Made by a program: the position numbers and the translations under genes. A stretch of DNA of 64,000 nucleotides, from assembly GCA_009667805.1 (NCBI GenBank), contig CM019064.1, positions 77,808,400 to 77,872,399 of the forward strand, written 5' to 3'. The notes under the pieces are model-generated. The model was given only the letters and a program-made list of their open reading frames with translations. It ran no database searches and was not told where the DNA came from. Position 1 is the stretch's first letter, and each line of letters starts with the position of its first letter. This DNA is from Leptobrachium leishanense (taxonomy: Eukaryota > Chordata > Amphibia > Anura > Megophryidae). This document shows, one piece after another, positions 34,051-47,058 of the stretch.

Positions 34051-34897
34051 GTCGGATGTCGGCCAAGCTTCCGGGAACTCCCACTGAGGACTGGCGTCAT
34101 CGTGCATAGCACGATGACGCCAGTCCTGGAGTTAACCCCTAGTTGCCACCAATGGTGGAGATAGGGGTTCCAATGAACCCCCTATCTCCCGATCCGTGGC
34201 AGCTAGGGGTTAAAGTTTGGTATTGTTGGATCGGCCAGAGCATGGCCGTTCCAACGATACCAAACACGAATGTGAAAAAGTTTGTAAAAAAATTAAAAAT
34301 AAAAAAATATTTTAAAAAATGTATAAAAAAAAATAAACAATTTTTTTTCTTTTTTTTGGTTTGTTAATGCAGCAATATTGTTGCCATTTCAATTATAATG
34401 TGAACAATGATGCTGCACTAACGATTTTTGTATGCGGTGCGTTTGTTAAAAATTTTGTAATTTTCCCCAAAAAAAAATGTAACGAGACCCCATCTCTAAT
34501 TTGTTTAACAAGCGCACCCCATACAAAATATAACCGCAATTGCTCGCATGTTAAAATGTGAAAAAAAAAACACTTTAGGCTAGGGTCAGAGTGGGGCAGT
34601 CGGAACGCGCGTGCAGACACACTAAATCACGGCGGCAGTAGCAGCACATAACGGCCAATGACGGCCAATATACGAAGTACGTGCGTACGAAAGTGCGCCG
34701 ACACCACGCAACCAGCAAATGAACGCATTTTTATCAGAACGTGAAACCGCTGCTACTGACGTACAGAGTGCGCGGCGGCCGCATGGCAGCGTGTGTGCGT
34801 GATTAGGAGACGTCAGACGCTGCTAGTGTGCGGCCAACATAACGTTCAAACAGCCGGATTTCCCTAGAATTGCGTTGGTGAGTACCTGCGACTGTGA

Positions 34898-36870
34898 ATG
34901 ATGTCTGGACCAGAGATGGACGTCGAGAGGCTCATCAGCGCTGTGGGGGAGCATCCAGGGATCTGGGATACGGCCTGCGAGCGTTATAAGGACAAGGGAA
35001 GAAGGCGAGCGCATGGGTCGAGGTGTCCCGTCAGGTGTACCCGGAGTACGATACGTGGTCCGAGAAAGAGCAGCACATACAGAGTGAGTATAATATTATT
35101 TAATTCATAATCCCATAAATGTAAATCACAATAATAATAATAAACAAACGAAATCATTGATGTGAAACTCAAATGCTCCCCAGCTGCCAGGGCACCTCAC
35201 CTGCATCACTGATGAAATAATTAGATAGAGCATCGCGATACCTGTTGCTGTATCTATTCACAGCTATGATGTCATAGTTCACATCATCCTCAAGACCGAC
35301 AACTGTGAGGGTATCGTCAAAATTAAAACCATCCCTGGCCCGCACATAATTATGTAGAATGCAACAGCATTTCACTATGTCCACACAGAAGTCCACATTC
35401 ACATCCAGCGGTCTATGTAGAATCCTCCACTTGTTGGTCAGTATGCCAAAGGTACACTCCACATACCGTCTCGCCCGCGACAGCCTATAATTAAACACCC
35501 GCTTCTTCACAGTCAGGTGTGTCCCTGAGTAGGGCCTTAGGAGGTGTGTGGATAGTCCGAATGCTTCGTCACCCACGAAGGCATAGGGGACTGTCACGTC
35601 ACTGCCAGGCAATGGTGCGGCTCTGGGGATGTTCAGGGTCCCACTCTCAATTTCATTCCACAGTGTGGAGTTCCTGAACAGTGTGGAGTCAGAGTCCTTG
35701 CCGTATGAACCGACATCCACATACACGAAACTATAGTTGGCATCTGACACCGCCAGTAGGCCATAGAAAAGTAATGTTTATAATTCTGATACCGTGAGCC
35801 ACTGTGCGGTGGCTTCACTATGCGGACATGTTTGCCATCCACGGCTCCCAGGCAGTTTGGAAAGTTGGCTCTCTCCCAGAATCCTGCTGCAATTTCCAGA
35901 CATGCCGTATGTGTCGGTCTTGGCAAACATTCGCCCTTCATGGTCTCCCATATGGTTTGGCACACCTTGCGGACGATCTCACCAGCTGTTGATCTGCCAA
36001 CGCGGAAGCTATAATGCAGATCCTTCAAACTGCACCCACTAGCGAGATACCTAGAAGACAAAACAAAACTGTTTGAATATGATCACATACCATGAACACA
36101 AGCTAATGTCACTCTCATCATGTTTTGCAGCACAAGAGGCGATGAACAAATGGCGCACAGTACGCGACAACTACATGCGCGTCCAGAAGAAGCAGGCCAT
36201 GGCTGCGCGCTCTGGAGCTGGTGCGAAAAAGGTCCGTGGCTACATATATGCAGAGCAGCTATCGTTCCTCCGCAGGACCCAGGAGCCGCGCAGGAGTGTC
36301 AGCAGCATGGACCAGCCATCGACCTCCGGCACCCAGGCACAACAAATGGTGCCAGGAGATTATGCCAGCTGCCAGGAGGAGGAGATCCAGGGTGGTGCTG
36401 AGTCGCAGATGGAGGAGGATTTGGCGACACCACAGGTGGCAGGTACCGCGACAACGGTCAGCACCAGACATGGCCAGAAGAGAAGGGCACAAGCTGCAGA
36501 CTCGAGCAGGCCATGGTCACCTTCATGGAGGCACAGACCACCCATGCACACCAACGCTGCATGCTTGCGGACTCCGTGGACATGTCTTTCTCCAATGCAT
36601 GTACGCTCCTCCTGAACAAGATGAGCGAGGCAGAGAAAATGGAGTATCGCCACAGATCTCTGGCAATATTGGAGGACATCCTTTCACGTCCCCATCACGC
36701 AGCCGCCTACCATGCTGTGCACAATCCGCCAGTGGATCTTCCGTCTCCAGTGAGGTGCTGTCCACCCACCCAGCCATGCCCCCTGGAGCCAGGCCACACA
36801 CGGAGTCGGGGTCCAGCTGGAGCCACACCACCGGCCCTCATGACCCAGATGCTCCGCGGTCAGCAACTTT
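34898..36870 (+). pseudogene. Harbinger MADF/BESS-like DNA-binding protein
   Basis: The accessory protein of Harbinger elements binds transposon ends and helps the transposase enter the nucleus in studied families. Exon 1 (34898-35083) encodes MDVERLISAVGEHPGIWDTA, the start of a MADF domain. After a donor GAGTGAGTA and an acceptor TTTTGCAG, exon 2 (36131-36870) continues with NKWRTVRDNYMRVQKKQ and, in its C-terminal half, a BESS-like helix (SEAEKMEYRHRSLAILEDIL). The joining codon is in frame. One-base frameshifts lie near 34997 and 36500. The intron (35084-36130) contains the main exon of the transposase on the opposite strand. Confidence 0.78.
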
Positions 36871-37472
36871 GATACATGAGCTAAATATGTTTTATTATTT
36901 GTTTGTTATGTGTTATTGTTTTGATTTTGTATATATACTGACCTTCAGTTTACGACTTGTAATATATGTCCATAATATATTACAGTTTCTTTTCATATTA
37001 TAGTATTATTTTTCAACATTGTTGTCGGAGTCATTTATGATTAATGTACGTGTGATGTGATGCCCGGTGTGTTGTGTGTGTGTGCATGTAACAGTGGGCA
37101 TGTGACTACAGACATGATGCACTCATGTCAGGTGACTGGCAGCGATGTCATGTATACAGGTGTGTGACAGTACGTACCTCAAAGTGATGACTATCATCTC
37201 CTCCGGTGGTATGGCGGGCCGCATGTTGGTGTCCTCTTGGTCAGTGGCTCCCGTACCCGCGACAACAGTTCATCAAAGGAGGCGATGGACATCCGCATGT
37301 AGTTGAAGAACTTCGCGGGGTCCCTCTCTCGCAGTGGCCTGTACAGCGTCACAAAGTGTCCATGCGTGGGTCTGGCAGCGTTGATTTCATGAACCCAGGT
37401 TCGCCGCTTTCTCTTCCTCTTTAGGTACAGGTACCCCATCACACCAAACACAAAGACGTGTGCAGGATCCAT
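35169..37472 (-). pseudogene. Harbinger transposase (HARBI1-like), two exons
   Basis: DDE nuclease that excises and inserts the element. Exon 1 (37472-37178, ATG at 37472) encodes the N-terminal RPTHGHFVTLYRPLRERDP and FNYMRMSIASFDELLSRV helices. Its donor AGGTACGTAC joins the acceptor TTCTAG before exon 2 (36050-35169) in frame (ITL-RYLASG). Exon 2 has LHYSFRVGRST, the first catalytic Asp in LGAVDGKHVRI, the second in VDVGSYGKDSDS, and VGDEAF and YVECTFGILTNKWRIL with the acidic third residue. One-base losses near 37234 and 35757 break the frame. The intron (36051-37177) contains exon 2 of the plus-strand MADF gene. Confidence 0.85.
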
Positions 37473-37960
37473 CTTTGAAAAACGCCACCATCCCCAAAAC
37501 GGCTTTTTATAACCCTTGCCCTTATTTTTTCATTTCTCAAGTGATTAGATTCATCTGATTTTTACTCTTTTTTCACCCCACCGTCATGGAATACGTCCAG
37601 AATTGAGCATCGTCCGACCACTCAAGCGTATTCCGTGAAAAAATGCGTGCGCACGCATCGACGTACATTTTGACGGTGGCCGCAGAAAATGCGCTCATCT
37701 GTCCCTAGCCTTACACGTTGTAAATTACTGAAAATTCATATTTTATTGCATTTTTTGTTATAATATACAGACAGGTCATGACGTATACATATAATAATGA
37801 CATATTATGAATCTACCGAGTCTGATGGAAAGAACGATATATAATATGTCTGGGTCATATACTAAAATAAGCTTCAAAACACGTTTAAACATGATGAGTA
37901 AAACCGGTAAAAATTAGCTCAGCACAGAGGCGGGAAAAGCCTCAGCAGCGAAAGGGTTAA

Positions 37961-38429
37961 TTAAAAAAACACGATAGAATCGCCAGAATTATCGTATCGA
38001 CAGAATGAATTATCGGATCCGAAAAACAAACCAAAAATTTATTATAAAAAATATATAAAGTAGTATTAAAAAAGTAAACCATAGTAGTTTCATCAAAACG
38101 AATAGAGTTAGACAGCTTTGAAACGAGAACAGACGTTCCGAAAAAACGAAAAGTTCCGAAAAACGAAAAATGGGCGATATGCCGAAAACCATGTACAATT
38201 CCGAAAAACGAAAATTTCCGAAATAACGAAAAGTCGATACAGAAACCTAGTAAAGTGACACGAACATACGAAAAATGGTCGATATTCCGAAAAATAAATG
38301 TACCCGAAAACCGAATCGAGCCGAACCGAATCGAAACAGAAAGCAGTCGAAACGAGCCGAATCGAAAAGTTTAAAAATTCGAAAAATCGAATCGAATCGA
38401 ATCGAAAAAAAAATCGGTGCACATCCCTA
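37961..38429 (-). other. Left-terminal region of the hAT-like element
   Basis: Non-coding CGAAA-rich DNA matching the interior of the 447-bp MITE at 16692-17138 in reverse. It includes AAACGAGAACAGAC and ends in TGCACATCCCTA. No hAT transposase is found here. Confidence 0.7.
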
Positions 38430-38805
38430 GCGCTAACCTTATCCATATGTGCTTTGACCATGTCATTGGTGTCCGTTATCCAGGTGCAACAGTCCTCACC
38501 TATGAATTCACAGAAACCCCCCTTGGACGCTAAAAGATAATCAAGAGCCATCTTTTCCTGCAATACCAGAGTCTTTATCTGTCGTTGTTCCTGGGTGATC
38601 TCCCTGACAGCTTCTACAGGTTCATTGAACATCTCGTCTACAATAGAGGAGAAATTGTTCAATCGCTTCATAAGCTCTATTCCCCATCCAGTCCACGCGG
38701 GGAACCATGCCCAAGCCTGATCGTGGCTAGAGAATAGTTCCCTACGAGCTCTCCCGGACATCTTTGCCTTCCTACGCACGATCAGATCCTCTCGATCGGC
38801 TGCAA
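38430..38805 (-). pseudogene. Retroviral env, TM ectodomain (piece 3)
   Basis: Minus-strand reading shows a basic cleavage-like region (RARRELF), an alpha-helical stretch, and the hallmark of gamma-type envelopes: an LQ.KMALDYLLASKGG immunosuppressive-like segment followed by C-x6-CC (CEFIGEDCC). The frame is open in this piece. It is separated from the membrane anchor by the hAT-like element and from SU by an L2 LINE. Described only; no joined protein is given. Confidence 0.85.
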
Positions 38806-39895
38806 CTAAAGATCAACAGCTTTGGCTTTAATTACCACCTCTACGCTGATGACACTCAGATCTACCTCTCCCCCTGTCCTTTCAAAAGTCAGAGACTGTT
38901 TATCTGGCATCTCCTCCTGGATGGCCTCCCACCACCTAAAGATCAACATGTCAAAGACTGAACTCCTACTTATTCCTCCCTCCAATGCCTCCCCACCTCC
39001 TGACTTCTCTATCATGGTGGAGGATATCACCATCTCCCCATCAAACCAAGTTCGCTGTCTTGGAGTTACACTTGACTCTGCTCTTTCCTTCATCCCCCAC
39101 ATCAAGTCTCTTTCCTCCTCCTGCCGATACCAACTGCGTAATATTTCCAGAATTCGGCCATTTCTTACCGCTGTCACCACAAAACAACTCATACACGCCC
39201 TGGTAATCTCTCGACTCGACTATTGCAATAATCTCTTATCTGGCCTCCCTCTGTCCCGCCTCTCCCCCCTACAATCCATCCTGAACGCCTCCGCCAGGCT
39301 AATTCACCTCACCCGCCGCTCTGTCTCTGCCGCTCCCCTCTGCGAGTCCCTTCACTGGCTCCCCATCCACTGCAGAATTAAGTTCAAAATCCTTATCCTT
39401 ACCTACAAAACCCTCACTAACTCAGCGCCCCACTACCTGTCCTCACTAATCACTAAATACACCCCAGCCCGCTCCCTAAGGTCAAACAGTGACCTGCGCC
39501 TAGCTTCTCCCCGCATCACCTCTTCCCATGATAGACTGCAGGATTTCTCACGCGCAGCCCCCATTCTCTGGAACGCTCTCCCTCGTACTGTCAGACTTTC
39601 CCCTAACTTCTCTTCCTTCAAACGCTCCCTGAAAACGTTCCTATTTAGGGAAGCCTACCCCCCCAACTCACTGACGCAATCATCAATCACTCTCACCTTA
39701 CAGTCCTCTCCTCCTGTTTCCAACCCAAACCCTCCCAGATTGTGAGTTCCTACGGGAATAGGGCCCTCATCTCCTCCTGTACTGTTTGTCAAATGTTGTT
39801 CAATGTATTGTAACCCTGTCTATACTGTGCCTATTGTACAGCGCTGCGGAATATGCTGGCGCTTTATAAATAAAAAAAATAAATAATAATAATAA
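38806..39895 (+). mobile_element. L2-type LINE, 5'-truncated
   Basis: About 1.09 kb comprising the end of the RT domain, the C-terminus, and a 3' tail with the family-typical GCGCTGCGGAATATGCTGG, then TTATAAATAAA and (AAT)n. Inserted in the retroviral env; a short CAA at both edges may be the target duplication. Confidence 0.85.
38822..39745 (+). pseudogene. L2 reverse transcriptase, C-terminal fragment
   Basis: The fragment starts within RT at [15 protein letters not shown] with both catalytic Asp residues present. After one early frameshift it stays open for about 300 codons through [63 protein letters not shown] and LWNALPRTVR to a stop near 39745. It lacks endonuclease and most of the fingers and palm through 5' truncation. 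Confidence 0.85.
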
Positions 39896-40094
39896 CAAGC
39901 TTCACTAAAGCACATGAACCTCTTGTATTAGGGGGAATTACCTTATAAGCGGCGGAACCGCACAGGAAATAATATGGGCCTGTCAGAACAGCACATGAGG
40001 AGTTTCTCTGCCGGTCTCGGGCACTCAGTAATAACTGAATAGACTGGGGGATCGCCCCGCCATCTGAACAACGCATCCTTCTTTCCAGCAGATA
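39896..40094 (-). pseudogene. Retroviral env, SU C-terminal part (piece 2)
   Basis: Minus strand encodes the SU C-terminal region with GPYYFLCGSAAYKVIPPN and GSCALVKL, a pattern common to gamma-type and related endogenous envelopes. It is bordered by the L2 insertion on the left and the Tc1-like insertion on the right, and both removal points keep the frame. Confidence 0.78.
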
Positions 40095-41708
<1,614 letters not shown>

Positions 41709-41877
41709 TATAATCTGGTCTATGGCTGTTACTAAAGATTTTGGGGGTTTCATTAGTAAGGTTGATTGTTATACCTTTCTTACAACTGGAGGATCCCACA
41801 AATCTGACACCGAAGCTGATGTTGAAACATACCTGCGGGCCACCTAATTGCCCAGACTCCCATACAGGATTGGCAAG
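41709..41877 (-). pseudogene. Retroviral env, SU internal part (piece 1)
   Basis: Minus-strand sequence reads in one frame with Cys residues and an N-glycosylation-type NLTNET, and continues in frame into 39896-40094 once the Tc1-like element is disregarded. It is cut on the right by a second hAT-family copy. No further upstream env, pol or gag is recognised. Confidence 0.65.
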
Positions 41878-42290
41878 TAGGGATGTGCGTTTCGGGTTTC
41901 GGAATTTCGGAATTTTCCCGAAATTTCCCGATTCGTGTTTTTGGATGCGGACGATTTTCCGAATCGGATCGGACCCGAAAACCGACAGATCCGAAAAGTT
42001 TTCCGAGCCAAAACGAAATATTTTCGGAATTTTCGAATGGACTTGAAATGTGTCAAATCGAAATTTATTTTCGCTCTATTCATGATTTCGGTTCCATTCG
42101 TGATTTCGGTTCCATTTCGGTAATTCTGGACATCGTATATTTAACTATTATCGGTTATATCGCTGATTCTGTAAATTTTGTATTTGTAATGTAAATTATT
42201 ATTATTATTATTCTTTATTTATAAAGCGCCAGCATATTTGTTTGCGTATCACTTGTTTTTGTTTCCAATGATCCGATAAAGTGTATCTTT
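41878..42290 (-). mobile_element. hAT-like element, end fragment
   Basis: Starts TAGGGATGTGCGTTTCGGG and follows the end of the 8.8-kb element (29611-30150) for about 400 bases, including GGACTTGAAATGTGTCAAAT and GTTTCCAATGATCCGATA. A short L2-tail-like piece (AAAGCGCCAGCATATT) is inserted near 42205-42240. The opposite terminus is absent, so it is truncated. Confidence 0.75.
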
Positions 42291-42651
42291 AGATATATTT
42301 GAATTGTTGCAATGCTATCTGAATTCTGCATTCCACTCCCTTCTACATTTTCTACCCATTTGCTCTAAATCTGCAATTCTGCCCAAATGTCCTGTTCAAC
42401 GAACCTTAACTTTTATTGCCCCCTACAAACTCCCCCCTAAGTTCCTGGACAATTTCAACCCAATGTGATGCTATTTGCAATCTTGATTTCTCTTCCAGCA
42501 CACACCCCATACTCAGTCAATGTTTCCAGCAGGCCCTTGCAGAGACCAGCTCATTACCCTCATCCAGCTGGACTTTGCTCCCGCCCACCCACCCCAAGGC
42601 TTTCATTTGTTATATACCCAACTAATTGATCATGTGATATTGCAGCAACCT

Positions 42652-42733
42652 GCAAAGTATCCATGTAATTGGGCAGACTAGATGGGCCGGAAGGTTCTTA
42701 TCTGCCGACATTTTTCTATGTTTCTATGTTTCT
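42652..42733 (+). mobile_element. 82-bp CR1 tail insertion
   Basis: Only the last 82 bases of a CR1 (GGGCAGACTAGATGGG to the TTTCTATG tail), flanked by AACCT at 42647-42651 and 42734-42738. An extreme 5' truncation, inserted into sequence that probably belongs to the 5' end of the following LINE. Confidence 0.8.
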
Positions 42734-42800
42734 AACCTACACCATTTACTCTGGTACCTCTCTATTTCCTGTTTACTCACCTCCAACACCTTTCACTATA

Positions 42801-45800
42801 ATGTTTATCCCACTATTGCTTCTCTTTTCTTTCTCATCCCTTCTCTCTAAAACTTCTCTCTCCTTCTATACACCTTTCCAATTGCCCCAGGATGGAAAAC
42901 CAGTGCCAATACACCACAGCTTGCTCAGTTCTTTTAACCTATCAGCTGAGTCTTGGTGGAGAGTGTTAAAATCCAGCCCTCCCACCCCCACACAAAGACT
43001 TAAAACTCTGCAACCACATTATTATCAAAAGAAAACTCTGTCCAAATTCCTATTTATTCTGCTACTTTCCCTGGCAAACGATGTGGAATCTAACCCTGGT
43101 CCTATAGGTGACACAACCTTTAGTCTCCCCACTAAAAAAGGCCTCTCATTTGTGCACTGTAACATCCAAAGTTTACTCCCTAAATTGGATGAGCTTCAGG
43201 CTTGGTGTTGCTATTACAAACCCAAAATCATTGTGCTCACAGAGTCATGGTTAACCCCAAAAGTACCAGACCCTGCCATATCAATACAGGGGTATTCATG
43301 TTATAGAAAAGACAGAGCAAAGAGAGGAGGGGGAATTGTTATTTATGTTGAGGAGTCCATGAAGTTCACCCCCTTACAGACTTCTAGCTCTCCTGTCACC
43401 TTTGATTTCCTCTCTGGTATAATTGAGATCCCATTCAGTAAATCAATCATTGTTGCTGGGTTCTATCGTCCACCGAGCTCTCCAGTGCACTCCCTCTCTG
43501 ACATATCTCAAATCCTTAATAACCTACTTGCCTAAAACCAAAAAAGTGAACTGCTGGTCCTCGGCAATTTTAATACAGATTGGCTAAATCCTAAAAACAA
43601 TAAACACTGCTCGCTGTTTAAAACTTTGCAGCTAACTCAATTAATCTCCTCCCCCACTCGCATTAATATGAAAAGCCCTAACCATACCTTGCTGGACTGG
43701 ATTCTCTCCTCATCTCCTTATAGAATACAGGAGGCAGGCGTTCTTGCTAATAGCTTTAGTGACCGTTGTCTAGTGTACTGCGTGCGCAAAATTAAGGCCT
43801 TGAAATCTCCCCCAAAGGTAATAATCACCAGGTCTTTCAAGAAATTTATTCTTGAATCCTTCCTAAGTGATCTCAAACAGCTCCCCTGGTACAGGCTAAA
43901 CCTAATCCCAGACCTAGACTGTGCAGTTGAATACTTTCAGTCTGAGCTCCTGCAAGTCTGGAATTCCCATGCCCCGCTGCGTAAAATGCAAGTAAAAGGG
44001 ACTCATCTCCCCTGGGTTACAGCTAATCTTACACTAATGTACCAGCTTAGAGATTCACGGTGGTCAAATTTCAAGAGTACTGGTTCCATGAACGATCACT
44101 ACGAATACCGAAAATGCCGGAATGAATGCACAAAACAAACAAAAATGGCCAAAGCCCATTACTTCAATGAAAATCTAAACAATAACATATCAAACCCTAG
44201 AAACTTTTGGAGAACCATAAGTAACATACAAGCACCCCCAGTCCACTCCCAGCCAGCTGCTGTCAAAGTAAACAACCAAACCCTGCAACACCCCCTAGAT
44301 GTAGCAAATGCCTTTAATGATTATTTTGTAGGATGTGCCACCACTTTCATTGCCAAGCTAGGAAATGACATGCAATCAGAGAGGCCTCATATAGGTCAGG
44401 CCCCCCCAACTGTGCAAAGTCCCTGTATCAGACAGGAATTCAGTTTTAGACCAGTGCCTGTCAGTGTCATTACTAAACTTCTCCGTAAGCAAAAAATGAA
44501 ATACCAGTCTGGACCTGATCAAATACCAGCAATGCTGCTGAAAATCAGTGCGCCAGCAATTGCAAATCCTGTCGCAACACTAATAAATGAGTCACTGGCG
44601 ACTGGATACATACCCAAGTTCTGGAAGACTGCGAGAGTGGTACCTATCCATAAAAGTGGTGACAGTACTTTGGTATCCAACTACCGTCCGATATCGTTGC
44701 TCCCTGTAATGTCAAAAGTCTTGGAAAAATGTGTCTACACACAATTACGTGATATTATCAATATTGGAACTACTTAACCCCGGATCAATCAGGCTTTCGT
44801 CCAAATCACTCAACTACAACCGCCCTTTTAAAAGTCTGCAATGATATTCAGGCTGGGATGGAACAAGGAAACCTAACTGGAGCCATCTTCCTTGATTTTG
44901 CCAAGGCCTTTGACACGGTAGACCATGGCATCTTGTTAGAAAAACTTAAAAACTCTGGCATTGGTGATCGCACGCTAACCTGGTTTCAATCATATGTATC
45001 CGACCGATCACAATATGTGTCAATTTCTGGCAGCTCCTCCCTCCCCCTCCCTGTCACTTGCGGTGTACCCCAAGGCTCAATACTAGGCCCCTTGCTATTC
45101 ACAATATTCATAAATGATCTGCCCAACGTCTGCGAAGCCTCAACTGTACATATGTACGCAGACGACACTGTGATCTATACCAGCAAACCAAATCTCCCGC
45201 AGCTGGAAGCCGCGCTGCAAGAACAATTCACAGAGGTAGAAAAGTGGATCAAAAACAACAAACTTTTTTTAAATACTGACAAAACTGTAACGATGCTCTT
45301 TGGAACAAAACCTAAACTACACAAATTGCAAAATCCCCATCTATGTGTTGGGACAAAATCAAATGGCACGCTGACCAGTCACTTCTCTCAAATATCTAGG
45401 TATGTGGTTGGACCCTAATCTATCCTTTGGCCCCCACATCGAAAAACTCTCATCTAAACTTTACCCCAAACTAGGTGCCCTGTACAGAAACAAATCCTGA
45501 CTGAGTCCCGCGGTAAGAAAGCAGATTGTACAGCAAATGCTTATGCCAGCTATTGATTACGGAGATGTAGTGTACGCAGCCGCCCCGCAAACACACCTTA
45601 ATAAACTTACTACATTGTATAACTCATTCTGCCGCTTTTCACTACAATGTAACTACATGACCCACCATTGTGACATGTTAAAAGAGCTAAACTGGCCATC
45701 GCTGGAATCCAGACGCACCCTTCACCTTTCCAGCCTGGTGTTTAAGAGCATCTCTGGGAAGCTGCCACCCTACCTGAATAGACTGCTTCCCCCAGCAGCT

Positions 45801-46010
45801 CCCTCATCCTATAACCTCCGATCCAGGACCAGCACCTTACTTGCTATACCACAATACAAAAAGACAGTGGCTCGGTCCTCATTTTCCTACAGAGCACCAC
45901 AATTATGGAATAACCTCCCAGACACCATCAAATCTTCCCCCAGTCTTAAGTCACTCAAAAGCTCCTTACTAACATACCTCAATACAGAATGCACCTGTAA
46001 ACATGTAACA
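42801..46010 (+). pseudogene. LINE endonuclease-RT with 2A peptide
   Basis: From the ATG at 42801 there is a hydrophobic N-terminal region, then FLFILLLSLANDVESNPGP, a canonical 2A sequence that would make the ribosome release the leader and restart at Pro. Next is APE endonuclease with VHCNIQSLLPKLDEL, VLTESWLTP, GFYRPPSSP and NFNTDWLNP. RT follows with YQSGPDQIPAMLL, NYRPISLLPVMSKVLE, FLDFAKAFDTVDHGIL, GVPQGSILGPLLFTIFIND and the active site MYADDTVIYT. The C-terminus has MLMPAIDYGDVVYAAAP and LWNNLPDTIKSSP. Defects: TAA at 43533-43535, a frameshift near 44765, another near 45375, and TGA near 45497. It is otherwise long and well preserved. Confidence 0.88.
43080..43103 (+). other. 2A ribosome-skipping motif (DVESNPGP)
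   Basis: Codons for Asp-Val-Glu-Ser-Asn-Pro-Gly-Pro match the D(V/I)ExNPGP consensus exactly, preceded by the hydrophobic stretch typical of 2A peptides. 2A-like sequences at the N-terminus of APE-type LINE polyproteins are known. The motif is in frame with the downstream endonuclease. Confidence 0.85.
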
Positions 46011-47058
46011 GTGACTATATTTCCTACATATTTTTCTGTTAATCTGTATATTTGTGTTGTTTTTTTTTTTTTTTTAATATCTTGCATTGTATTACTTTGT
46101 ATTTCTGTAACTGTAACACTTCAATGTTCTTGAACCCAGGACATACTTGAAAACGAGAGAAATCTCAATGTATCCTTCCTGGTAGAATCCTTTATAAATA
46201 AATAAATAAATAAATAAACATCTGACTGTTCATTATAGAAAAAATATATGCGCAACTCTAGCCCGAAGACCAGCCACCGTGCACCCTACTATCGGTGTAG
46301 TTAGGCCTAGGCAGACAAGGCCTAGGTCGGCACTTTCCTTGGGGCTGCTTAGTGGGACCCACCGCCCCATGGGAGGTTGTGACCTGCCGATGAGTGGGAC
46401 CCGCTGCTCTGTGGAACCAAACACTCACGGCCGCCGGTTCTTGAATACCCGGCCGCCGAGTGTTTCTGTCCCTGAGTTGCAGCGCTGGGAGGAAGTGGTC
46501 ATATGACGTCACTTCCGCCTAGCGCTCCACCATGCGTGCTGCGTATGCCATGACGGAGGTGGATTGCAGGACCCAGCCGCCAGCCCCCAGGTGGACATAG
46601 ATCCACCACCTGCATGGCAGAAGATGAAGGCCACCAGCGCAGGGGAACCAAACCTTTCTTCCTTGCCGCTTTATCATTCGATCCATGTATCTTCAGCACA
46701 AACAACTTTTGTGCTGAAGATACATTTTTTTGTCCGCCCCTTCTTTCCTTCCCAAGTTTTTCCACCTCTAGGTCAAGCAGGGAACGCGTTCAGGTCTCAG
46801 ACTAAGTGTCAGTGCTCGGTGAAGTTTCAAGAGTGTGTGGGGGGGTTAAATGAAATGAAAAGAGTGGGGGTTGGGGGTTAAATTAAATGAAAAGAGGGGG
46901 GGCTTGAAATGAAAAGAGTGGGGGGTGTAAATGAAATGAAAAGGTGGGGGTTAATGAAAGAGTGGGGGCGTTTGGAATGAAATGAGTTTTATTGCTGTGC
47001 AGCTCTGTGATACGCTCATACACTGTGCATTTTTCTGTGGGTTTTATTGCTGTGCGGT

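Larger units (their letters stand above)
34578..37710. mobile_element. PIF/Harbinger element with two genes
   Basis: 3,133 bp with inverted ends GGCTAGGGTCAGAG and, in complement, GGCTAGGGACAGATG, flanked by the 3-bp duplication TTA (34575-34577 and 37711-37713). The empty site is visible in TTAA copies A and B, which read straight through at the matching CACTTTACAC. It carries a HARBI1-like transposase gene on the minus strand and a MADF-type DNA-binding gene on the plus strand, the usual two-gene content of autonomous Harbingers. Each gene has two single-base frameshifts, so it is complete in structure but inactive as written. The MITEs at 5962-6383 and 49188-49596 share its termini. Confidence 0.92.
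32686..37960 (-). mobile_element. TTAA-target MITE, copy C, expanded and interrupted
   Basis: TTAA at 32686-32689 and 37957-37960 encloses CCACTTCGATGCGG...CAGCGAAAGGG ends matching copies A (748) and B (55677) in reverse. Without the Harbinger insertion (34578-37710) it is about 2.1 kb, longer than the 1.2-kb copies. The extra length comes from a tandem duplication of an internal block (32833-33386 and 33387-34321) and from two arrays of a 21-bp repeat. No transposase is present. Confidence 0.8.
29611..38429 (-). mobile_element. 8.8-kb hAT-like composite element
   Basis: Flanked by the exact 8-bp duplication GCGCTAAC (29603-29610 and 38430-38437), with inverted ends TAGGGATGTGCGTTTCGGG and, in complement, TAGGGATGTGCACCGAT. 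The same ends define the 447-bp MITE at 16692-17138. It has inserted into a retroviral env. Inside are a five-exon Myb/SANT-like gene (30278-32198), an inverted partial copy of its first exon (32209-32450), and a TTAA element (32686-37960) that itself holds a Harbinger element. I find no hAT transposase in it, so it is non-autonomous as it stands. Confidence 0.85.
42291..46213 (+). mobile_element. Rex1/CR1-type LINE, near full length
   Basis: A long non-LTR element: C-rich 5' leader, an endonuclease-RT frame from about 42801, and a 3' end with ATGTTCTTGAACCCAGGAC and an (AATA)n tail. The 5' boundary is approximate. Short 3' pieces of the same family are at 5372, 16462 and 51680, and a longer reverse copy at 49693-50745. 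Confidence 0.8.

Noticed and set aside
32891..34164. Several long repetitive open frames on both strands
   Set aside because: All result from the 21-bp array in a non-coding TTAA element.
29611..38429. Autonomous hAT transposon
   Set aside because: Ends and duplication fit hAT, but no hAT transposase (BED finger or dimerisation domain) is visible. The transposase inside belongs to the nested Harbinger.
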